Positions 55,020-64,000 of a DNA stretch of 64,000 nucleotides are shown one piece after another (within the stretch, counting starts at the first letter, position 1; the number at the start of each line of letters is the position of its first letter). The stretch lies in NCBI GenBank assembly GCA_031002005.1, contig JARYHS010013631.1, forward strand, positions 70,243,832 through 70,307,831. The letters run 5' to 3'. Both the position numbers and the translations under genes were made by a program. The stretch is from Vandiemenella viatica. Taxonomy: Eukaryota > Arthropoda > Insecta > Orthoptera > Morabidae. The notes beneath the pieces are model-generated. The model searched no databases and was not told where the DNA came from. It was given only the letters and a program-made list of their open reading frames with translations.

Positions 55020-56745
55020 TTACAATGAGAGCACTTTAGGGCAGCCAGGACTTTCGTCACGGCGCTGGTCATCTTCTCCAGCTGCTCGGTATGGTTGGAA
55101 ACCATTTTCAGTGCAGACTCCAGAATTCCGGTTAATCTGTCGATGCTCTCCTGTGCCTCGCAGGTTACGTCTTGGTTCTCTCTGTGTTGGAAGGCACCTT
55201 GTAGGTTTTCAGGTGTGTCAGGTCTCTGTTGTGGTGGGGTTTTCGCAGGTGTACCCGCTGTTGGGGGGCCTCCTGGTAGTTTGATCCGCAGGGAACCTCT
55301 CTTCCGCTCCCCTTGGAGGGTGACACTTTCCTGATTCGTGCTGGAACCCAGCCTTATTTTTGGATCTTTTGCGCCGCTTAGATGTCTTCTTCTTTTAGTG
55401 TCTGGTCTTTCTCTGTAACAGGAGTGCTATTCTACTGCGGCACTGATGTTGGAAGTTGTTTCTTATCTGGTGGCTTTGCTTGCTCATCTATTGTTCCTCT
55501 CTGCCCCTCACGAGCCGTAATGAAGGCCGGGCAGCCCTTATAACTGGCTACGAGACATCCCCAGCAGTTAGAACATTTGGCCTCGTCCCTGCCTTTCTGA
55601 GTAGACTCGTGCTGCCCAGCTCATGTTACGAATACAAGTTGCATTCTGCTGTTTTTGGCTATAGTTGGCAATTGTAGCACTATGAGGACCAGTAGAAGCA
55701 CGTAGCATTTCTACCTGGACCCTGAGGTGGCAAATTGCATCTACACCGCAGATGACCCTGTTTTCCTGACAGTCGGTTAAGATTACCAGAAACAGCGGCA
55801 TGATCACATTTTTGCCTGGTCTTCGAAGTTGGACCACTGAATGGTTGATGAAACCCATCTCAGTGAGATCAGTTTTCAGTTCACTTGTTGGTAGAGTTCT
55901 GGGGATACCCCTGAATACAACTTTCAGAAGGGGAGCTACACCTGTAGGAAGTGTATAGTATGGGGTATTAGTCTCGTGTAGCATACACGTGACAGCTGTG
56001 AATTCTTCGACGGTGGAGAAGGAAAACTTAATCTTGTCTGGCGGTCTTGGCGGCGAAGGAGCTCTTAGCGTCGTGTAAAGTCTTGTAGTTTTGTTTGAAC
56101 TGCACGACGATGGGAGGTATGTGTGCACTTTTCTTGTCCTGATTGGTGGGCTCTTGCTGTAGTGGTTGAAATTGGTTGCTTGGCTTCACCGCTGGTGATG
56201 TCTGGGTTTGTGATGGTGGTTTGGTACGTTCGGATGTCGAAAGCTCTCCTCGTCTGGTTGGTGGAGCAGCTGTAGATGATGTGACTGCACATCGGAGTGG
56301 TGCTCCTCGCCGTCTGAGGCGGACTGATCACTAATACTTGCGGTACTGTGACTTTGAATGGGAGTACCTGCATTAGCTGGAACACTTGGGAAAACTGTAG
56401 AACATTTCTTCCTCTTGTGTGTCACCTTCGCAGGGCGCGTGGTCTTCGCAGAACGCGTTGCTCTCTTCACAAGGGATTTTCCAATTTTCTTCAAATGGAG
56501 TTTACCCGCGATGTTGGCTGAACACGATTGCGAGTTGGAACCTCTTCAAGTTCCGTGTCTATGTTGTCTTCATCGTGGTTGAAGTGAGATTCTATGTTCT
56601 TCAAGGTCGTAGTCGTGGACTCTTTTACTTCAGAGCCAGGGCCCTGTGGAAAAGGTTATCTCGGAGATTCGAGCATGGCCAGCGCGAGGGCACCGCGAAG
56701 GCTTCCAGTGCAGAAATCATAGCGGAGACAAGGGAAGACTAGTGC
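55020..56745 (-). pseudogene. Jockey-like non-LTR ORF1 (gag-like), copy B, frameshifted
   Basis: Same structure and same internal frameshifts as 31685-33420, so the lesions predate the split of the copies. Additional differences are near 56340 (a short deletion changing the first frame) and 56520. It joins the Tc1 fragment just after the ORF1 stop (55008-55020), with loss of the endonuclease part seen in copy A. Confidence 0.8.
55568..56128 (-). CDS. gag-like PRE_C2HC-type domain frame of Jockey-like ORF1, copy B
   Basis: The 186-codon frame has the same residues, by eye, as 32238-32798, including APLLKVVFRGIPRTLPTSEL and MPLFLVILTDCQENR. Domain features and doubtful ends are as in copy A. 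The match is closer than that of the flanking non-coding DNA. Confidence 0.8.
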   Translation of the reverse strand: MHTYLPSSCSSNKTTRLYTTLRAPSPPRPPDKIKFSFSTVEEFTAVTCMLHETNTPYYTLPTGVAPLLKVVFRGIPRTLPTSELKTDLTEMGFINHSVVQLRRPGKNVIMPLFLVILTDCQENRVICGVDAICHLRVQVEMLRASTGPHSATIANYSQKQQNATCIRNMSWAARVYSERQGRGQMF

Positions 56746-57602
56746 GAGTGTTGCTCTGGCCCCTTGTTATCACCGCAAGGTTGGTCAGGACCAGAGACAA
56801 CCCTAAAACCTTGCGCCAGGCGGTTCCACTCCCTCTCGAGTAGGCCGTGTGGCGGTAAATCCTTATCAAGCTAGGAAAGGGATTGCCAAGGAGGTGACCG
56901 ACTAAAAACGCTCAGGTGACATTAGCGCACAAGGGTCACCTTCTTGGAAGGACGGTCTATAATTCTCAACCTTCTTGGAAGGACGGCGTCGCCGGAAGAA
57001 ATGCACAGTGAAGCCCTGATGGCCTCTAGGTGAGCACTTCGGATTTATAGGCGGGCGATTAAAGACCAATTTTTCAAGCAACACAGTTGTCGAATACTGA
57101 TATGAGAGATTAAAAAATTGCCAATTTGCCATGTAAATACGGAAGAAATTTTATTTCTTTTACTATTTTTAGTTCCGAGTATTGTAAAATATCGACCCAT
57201 CACCGCCTTCGTAAGCCTGTAATTAAGATAATCGAAAAACATAGTCCTTGGCGATGGACGAAACCATGAAAGATTCTTAAAGTTAAAAAAAAAAACAATG
57301 CCAGCACAATACATATACCCCCTACTGACTTTCGAAGTGGAAAATCCTAAATTCTTTAGTATCAATGCCGACAAAAAGAGATAAATTCACTAAAACTTAT
57401 ACATTCTCTGTCTTACTACAAAAAATAAAATGTTATCTACGAAAGCCTACATACTGAAATCCAGACTTAAAGAGTTTTTACTTAAGTACCCATTTCACTC
57501 CGTGAAAGAATTTTCTTATTAGGATTTAGTAACTAAAGATGACTGACAAAATAGTGAATGTTGCGGTGCAGAACGGGAAATAGTAAATCTTTTTTACTAG
57601 TG

Positions 57603-57718
57603 CTTTACGCCTCGCCGACGTCGGGGTCATTAGAGGCGGGCGGGATGGGACTGCGGACAAAGAACGGGAAGGAATTCGGCCATGGCCTTTTGAAGAAAGC
57701 ATCCCGGCATTTTCATTT
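57603..57718 (-). mobile_element. tRNA-derived SINE (family 2), 3' half, copy B
   Basis: Matches 34283-34388 with a few changes (CGTCGGGGTCATTAGAGGCG, GGAATTCGGCCATGGCC). Confidence 0.8.
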
Positions 57719-59147
57719 TCACATTTACTAAAATCGTGAATGATTTTCTTTTTGTGGAAACCGTTTACAAATGCACCAATTAGGGTATCTGGAAAGCCTA
57801 TTCATATGTAGTAATAAATAAACATTGGATATTACATATTAGCAGTTCACCTTCGAAATTGAACATACTAATGGGATGTTAAATAAATAACTGCTAATCA
57901 GTTATTTATTAATGATTATAATTACTGTCTCACATTCCCGAAACTCTTTTCACTTGCGACCATATCTAATCTAATACAACCACAACACTTGCAATGCTTG
58001 TATGTAGTGTACATTACAATTCTGTGAAGCTTGGATTAAGACAAGAAATTATTATGAAAATTACTCCAGCAATCAACATCTATAATGATGCGATTTTTCA
58101 ATTCAGAAAAAAATTATGTTAATTTTTATATTCAACAATATTATACATTAATAAAAATACTGCTTGCTAAAATAAATGATATTTTCTTAAGTTCCTTTAA
58201 GTAACTTTTGACAAGTAAGAAGATATGCCAAGTATTGTTGGTTTACGTTTTTTTTTTTTTTTTTTTTGCCTAACTACAGAGCGACAATTCATATCTCGAT
58301 TAAATGTATTATGGCATCATCTGTTGCTACTAATTAGCCGCAAGTGTGCGCACTCTAACATAAAATGGCTAGAGTGTGCCTAGCCTAAAGAGTTCCTGAA
58401 GTCATACATTTTACGGATATGATTCAGTAAATTTCTAATACTTAATAACTGATTTCTATCACACTTTTTCCAAGCTTTGGACTGACTTAGTAATTCAAAT
58501 GCACGTAGCATACCATCTTTTAAGGATTTTTTAAAATCAGCTTGAATTAAGCTTCGTCAATATTTATTTATTTACATATTTACACTGTATCTCTATTTAC
58601 ATTATTGGCATTTTTTATTCTTTTTTTGAGTTTGTTAAGAAAGCAGGTCTAGCTCAGATGTTGTAAGTATGATATCGCTTTCAAAAAAGATCTAATATCA
58701 CCGACTGTACGAATGACGCGAAAGTAACAAGAGCGTAAACAGATGAGCTTTGCTGGGTACTCAGGGTATAATTTTTCTTGGGATCCTCAACTGCAGGTAG
58801 GCGAGGGCAGGATAACTACCCACCGAGCTTGGGTTGTGGTTTCGTCACTGTGCGCTTTTGACATATATCGGGCCAAGGATGTCCCCAAAAAGAAAAAGCA
58901 GGCGATTTACCTCACCTTTCCCTTCGCCGAGCGAGCGAGACAATAGTCGCATACACGAGCACAGTACACAGCACAAGCAGTCACAATGTACACGCACATG
59001 CGAATACAGCGAGTTGCTATGCGATTTCGACCAACCGCCATAGTTGACATGAATTCATTGCGGTTTGCAATGTAGGCTAAGACCAGACACCAATATTACG
59101 AGTTAAAATACTGCGACTTCGTCTGATTACATAAGATCTGACACTAA

Positions 59148-59338
59148 TGCCATGGATAAACGCTCCTTCTTGCATGCGCAATATACTGTAGTTTGCTCAT
59201 GCAAGACGGAGCGTGTGGACGGCAACAGGGTAGTGCGTGCAAACTCGAAAGAGCGGCTTGTGCAATCGTTGACTTGCTAAAGATTTTTCACTGCGCAATT
59301 TTACCTGCGCATGCAAGGCGGAGCGTGTAGCCGGGGCA
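59148..59338. mobile_element. MITE with TAA target duplication, copy B (longer form)
   Basis: Flanked by TAA at 59145-59147 and 59339-59341. The right end GGAGCGTGTAGCCGGGGCA matches copy A, while the left end has decayed (TGCCATGGATAAACGCTCC). It has about 50 internal bases, including GGACGGCAACAGGG, missing from copy A. Confidence 0.8.
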
Positions 59339-62300
59339 TAACGTGTAAAGCAATTGACAATAATCGCTTGCCATCGGCTTTTCTACTACGTCCGCGTTCC
59401 AAGATATGAGTACCGACACAAATGTAACTAATAATCAACTGAAGCAATCCTTCAAAATCAAAATATTACAATTGTTTGAACTGAATAATTAATAGCTAAT
59501 AATTTATGATAATTTACAAAACTTTGCTCTTGAAGGTATGATCTCAAACCGCTCAGCTTCAATCTCTGACGTTTGAAGAACAAATCTGTCTAAAACGAAA
59601 CGTAATTAATCTGTTTCAATCTATAAAACTAAGAGTACGGTAGCGTTAAATCTTCTCCAAACAATCATTCACCTACCCTGATGGTGTTTAGGAATGTTAC
59701 TTGAACTTTCTAAAATGTTCTTTTATGTTCCGAAAACGATTTTGCTGAATTTTATAAAAATTGACATATATGTTTCTCACACGGCAACTAAAAATATGCG
59801 GTAATAAATTTCCCCCAACATTTACTCTGTTAGTATCTGTCGCTAGAAATAACAATCTGTACTGCCGTTTCTTTGTTTCCGAACCGGTTTGGATTTCATA
59901 GTTTGAAAGCTATAATTGCGTGATTGGGGAACCAAGCAAGAAGTAATAAACTGTTAATAAACTGAACAGTTATGTGCCATAGACTTTTAATATAATCCAG
60001 GCCAGAGATTGTCGATACCAAAGATAACAAACCGTCAGTATGCTTAAAAAGCTTAGGATTTGACTTAACATTTCTCAGCTACTTTCGAACTTTCATAATA
60101 GCCTTAAAATCTGATCAACGACTTTCTAACTTTAATATACAATTTATATTCAATTTATGGGCATATCTTCAAGAAAGTTTGACATTCCTGACGATAGATT
60201 GTACACTCCATCAAAGGTACAAATTTTCGGATTTGCATTAAAATCGGCACCCATAATTTCGTAAATCAATTTTCCATTTCTGAAAACTTATATTGTTCTT
60301 TGCGTCACTGTTACCAATTCTAACATAATTTTATGCTCTATATCGGAACTGCGAGTTGATCATGTGCTATTTCCTTTTACGTATTTCAGTTGAAATACGA
60401 TAACGTTTCTTTATAACATCTTCTAATACAGTAAGTCTAATTTATTGGCTTCAACTAGAGGAAATTGTCATTTTTCCTTTAGGATGGAGGTAAAAAAGAT
60501 AATACTTCACAAACTTCACGTCAGATAGAATCCTAACCACAGTTTCTGCTTTTCATTTTATTTGTTTAATTCATTTTTACATAGCTTTATGAAAATTGTT
60601 CACTTATTTCAAATTTGTAAGAATCACTGTAGGAAATGAATAATTTCTCACTCAAACGAACTTTGCAAGGTTAAAAGCCAAATAGAATCGCGTCAAAGAG
60701 TATAGAAGAGCGCAGCAGAAATAACGAGCCACTGCTGCATAATTCCGTCACATTGCCACCGTCATATAAGATAAATGTTTTCCTCACAATAATACTTGAA
60801 TGAATTGCACTCGCAAATTAAGCGGAGAGTGTTCGATGAATATTTTGCACAGAGCCTATATCTTGCTTATGCGCCAGAGATTATATTTTGCATGTGGATG
60901 AAGACATGCCGTGCAGCTGGTTATCTGTGAGTTCTATCCTGGAGTACCACAGCTGCTGCTCCAACTTCATCAAGAGGGTAATGAACGTTTAAGACCCCGT
61001 GGATGTTGCTTGATGAGCTCAATGAGCAAGGCAAAGTATTTCGCTGGGACCACCGACCGTACTCCAATCTGCTAACGCGATCAATGGTTCAGTGTATATC
61101 ATTATCTTTGAAAATCTGACCAGCGAACTTGAAATTCCCATTCGTAATAAGAGACCGTATTTTAATTACTTTGAAAATGGTAACTTGAAAACATAGAGAG
61201 AAATATGAAAATAATTACGTTATAACTTAGTTTTAGGATAAAAATAGGAATTTGTTTTAAACTTGAAGCGAGCAGTCTTATAAATCTGGAATGTTTAGAC
61301 AATCAGGTTTTGTGTGATATTAGGGTGAGAAATAAACTATTATTTTTCAGCGAAGTTTTCAAAGGTATTATGGGTATCAAAATCAAAAACTGGAACTTTT
61401 TGTTTGAATTCGTTTGCACTGAAGTACGATATTAAAATGGCTAAGTGCATATTATTCAAAATATGATATGAAATATGTAATTCAGCCAAATTTTTGAAAA
61501 ATATAGAGGAGAAATATGAATACTTAGATTGACTGTTGGAATGTAGATGTATATGCAATTAATTATTCAAGTTAAGTGTTAAAATACGTAGACGCACATG
61601 AAACAAGGTAGCAACAAGCCACACGAATCTGGGTGCACGGTAGTGCACCTGCCAAGTCGAGTCAAAGGCGGCATTGTCTACCCTTTTCTGCAAACGATTC
61701 TGACTAATTTTGTACCTTAATTTCGTAGGTCGTACAGATGCTTCATGTCTCAAATTTCTTTTATGTATAGATATCGGCAATTTTAGCAAACATACTAAAT
61801 TTTACTTCGTTACTGTACTTAGTTCGAATGTTATTAATACGCAAATTTCAGCGATTATGTCACTGACTGATGATCATCAAAGCTATAAGGTACTTCCCGT
61901 AGTCGTAGAAAGGTGAAATTGGGTACATAGATAACATTTTACCCACATATCTTATATCTTTAAACGAGCAATTCTTGTATATATATATATATTTCGGATC
62001 TCGGAAACGGCTATGACGATTTGGATGAAATTTGATGTTTAGACAACGTTTTGACTTATAAGAATACCTAAATAGTTGTTTTCCCTACAAAAAAGCGAGT
62101 TTACAAAATACGGACAATTTTTTCACTCTCGAAAACGGCACTAACGCCATCTCGTTGACAATTCAGATACCAGAAAGCCTACAAATAGTTTCTCCTTGAT
62201 TTCAAAGAATATTTAAACGAACAGTTGTTGTATACTGGCTGACCCGTGGAAATATTAGCATTGCAAGTTTAATTGTAAAACATAAAGGAGGATAATTAAA

Positions 62301-62516
62301 AATTTATCATTGGTTTTGTCAAAGGTGATACTTTACAGAAACTATTTTGAAGATAATATTACCGGTGCCAGTTATAAACTGATCATCGTTTACTTTTTGA
62401 CCATGGAAAGTTGTCATTAGTTTGTCATTAAATACGACCACGCGAGGTATGAGCATAGTTTTATCGTAATGAATGAATATAGCACTGATGATGTTCTATC
62501 ATTACCGTGTCACAGT

Positions 62517-62990
62517 CTGATGATTAATTCTTATACAACTCGATGAAACATATCGAATATAAACAATAAATGTTCTTGATATCTCGCTATAGGTATAGTT
62601 CCTTGTGCTGTTGGTGACGATTCTTCTGGTCCAGGCGATATTTCAACCTAACAACAACCAAAATAAAACATTGAAAGTACATTTCCACCGTATAGACATA
62701 GTGGTTTTGGTGGATTTTTTTCTGGTCCAGGCCGGATCTAATCCTAACCTCTTCACTTGAGATATCAGAAAAATAAATTCTTTATTTTCGATTTGTCTCG
62801 ACTAGTTTCATACGAAGTCATCATCAAACTTGGCTATGACGAAATTTATCTTCTGAACCAGGTCGCATTTCAACCAACCACGTCAATTTTGAGATACGAT
62901 ATCTCGACAACTAAGCGAGATATAATTTAAAAAATATTTTTTACTTTCAATTTTTCTCGTCGAGTTACATAAGAATCCATCATCAAGGAT
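62517..62990. repeat. 'ATATCTCG' unit array, copy B (without the A-specific element)
   Basis: Three units, near 62517, 62760 and 62880, correspond to the units flanking the insertion in copy A. The empty site GTTGGTGA is at 62610-62617. Confidence 0.6.
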
Positions 62991-63939
62991 TATCGTAGAA
63001 TCCCCTGAATTATCACAAATCTCGCACCATTAATTAATCCCTGACTGACATTAAGATTTCTATTTAACATAATAATAGCATTTTTCTTTGAAAGCAATTT
63101 ATGCGGCAGGTCTCGAAAATTGATCTAGCGATTTGGATGAAATTTCATATGTAGATAACGTTTTGCTTTTCACGTTTTTAACACGATTTTTTTTTTTAAG
63201 GTGCAATTTTTGTATTTGGTTTCTCGAAAACGGCTCTAACCTCATTACGTAGAAGGTTCAGGTATCAGTAAGCCTACTGATGTTTGTTAAGCTTCTCTTT
63301 GGTTAACTGTGCTCCTCAAAACGCCTAGGAAGCCTTCAAGCCTTTTACTTTAATCAAACTTTACTCGAAATCTTGGATACTGAACAGAAATAGAAAGATG
63401 CCGAGTGAAGATTGGTCACCTAGGTACTTATAAGAAAAGTATGAAACTCGTAAATCTCCGAATATCTGCCTCTTACCTACCCTTAACGTGAAATCGTTTT
63501 CTACCCTCATAACGTTATGCACATCAGATTTTCATTGTAGAATGAACTTACTGAGTTTAACTAATATGTTAAATTTTACTTCTTTCATTTCCTTACTTTG
63601 GAAGTTAGTGAAATTCAAATTTTTATTTCGACCACGTCACCCGGACATCAAAATTCAACTGTTCTTCCAGAAATCCTAGAAACAAACAATTTGGTGCACA
63701 TATATGGTTTCATCTCTAAATGATAAGAAAAGTCTAATATTGGTATTTTTCCCCGTATTTATTTTATCACAATCCCATACATGAAAAATTCTGGTACATA
63801 TTTGTGGGTTAATTCCTTTGCTCCGGATGAAGCTATATAGCTGATTTCTTAGCATAAAGATCAACAAATGTAATTAACACATTAAATTTTACTTTGTTCC
63901 TGTGCTTAGTTTGGAAGTTACTCGTTATTTACTTATGGT

Positions 63940-64000
63940 TACAGGCCAATCAGTTTGACATCAGTGGTAGGTAAATTAATGGAAAGATTGATATGCAACC
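63940..64000 (+). mobile_element. non-LTR retrotransposon insertion at the window edge (partial RT)
   Basis: The last 61 bases translate as YRPISLTSVVGKLMERLICN, reverse-transcriptase block 1 of the family at 11424-12775, in an unbroken frame. The corresponding point in copy A (42153) continues with unrelated sequence, so this is a 5'-truncated insertion or a breakpoint. The element continues beyond the window. Confidence 0.8.

Larger units (their letters stand above)
56746..62500. other. duplicated non-coding tract of copy B
   Basis: Counterpart of 33421-39150. It holds the SINE fragment (57603-57718), MITE (59148-59338) and repeat R2 (about 61974-62230). Open frames differ from those of copy A because of indels, so they are not supported as genes. 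Confidence 0.5.
52779..63939. repeat. large direct duplication, copy B
   Basis: Counterpart of 29338-42153. It lacks the 1.54-kb element and family 4 MITE of copy A, and has in addition a SINE (54002-54245), a Tc1 fragment (54403-55004) and a non-LTR insertion at its right end (63940 on). It begins at a Helitron-like end. Confidence 0.95.

Noticed and set aside
1..64000. CRISPR array, operons or phage genes
   Set aside because: No regularly spaced short direct repeats and no prokaryotic gene arrangement; all signatures are eukaryotic.

Overview
This 64 kb window looks like repeat-dominated nuclear DNA of an animal, most likely an arthropod and plausibly an insect. The base composition is AT-rich. 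There is no bacterial gene organisation. tRNA-derived SINEs, several clades of non-LTR retrotransposon, Tc1/mariner, hAT and Harbinger-like DNA elements, and hammerhead-ribozyme motifs of the Penelope type are all present. I found no convincing host protein gene, rRNA, functional tRNA or CRISPR array. The species is not determinable from the sequence alone.

Left part (1-29 kb). A (TA)n run is followed by a SINE with a perfect 15-bp target-site duplication, then a possible LTR end with a primer-binding site. Next come several related hAT-type MITEs with 8-bp duplications (1157-1491, 7715-8083, 17594-18435, the last carrying a nested second MITE). A 259-bp palindrome at 3236-3494 carries two opposed hammerhead cores. 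RTE-like reverse transcriptase remnants lie at 5.5-6.5 kb and 9.6-10.3 kb; the second is split by a hAT MITE. A mariner pseudogene occupies 8.4-9.56 kb. A composite element with Harbinger-type ends spans 11121-13128 around a dead non-LTR element. A CCHC gag-like ORF1 lies at 23.9-24.6 kb. The longest open frame of the window is a 340-codon CR1-like reverse transcriptase at 27.0-28.0 kb.

Middle and right (29-64 kb). The dominant feature is a long direct duplication: copy A at 29338-42153 and copy B at 52779-63939. Between them, among other sequence, lies an N run of exactly 1000 bases (51457-52456). Both copies carry the same decayed Jockey-like ORF1 on the minus strand. They differ by clean insertions with recognisable empty sites: a SINE only in B, a 1.54-kb terminal-inverted-repeat element only in A, a Tc1 fragment only in B, and a non-LTR insertion at the far right of B. 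The left edge of B coincides with a Helitron-like 3' end. The pair may be a true segmental duplication or two haplotypes placed in series by the assembler; the gap of standard size makes the second explanation serious. Between the copies (42-52 kb) lie further SINEs, a deleted mariner, a second hammerhead hairpin, a long inverted repeat and a hAT MITE cut by the gap.

The coding sequences shown here are transposon enzymes or gag-like proteins, nearly all broken. They do not form a pathway. The interest of the region is as a record of element insertion, nesting and duplication.
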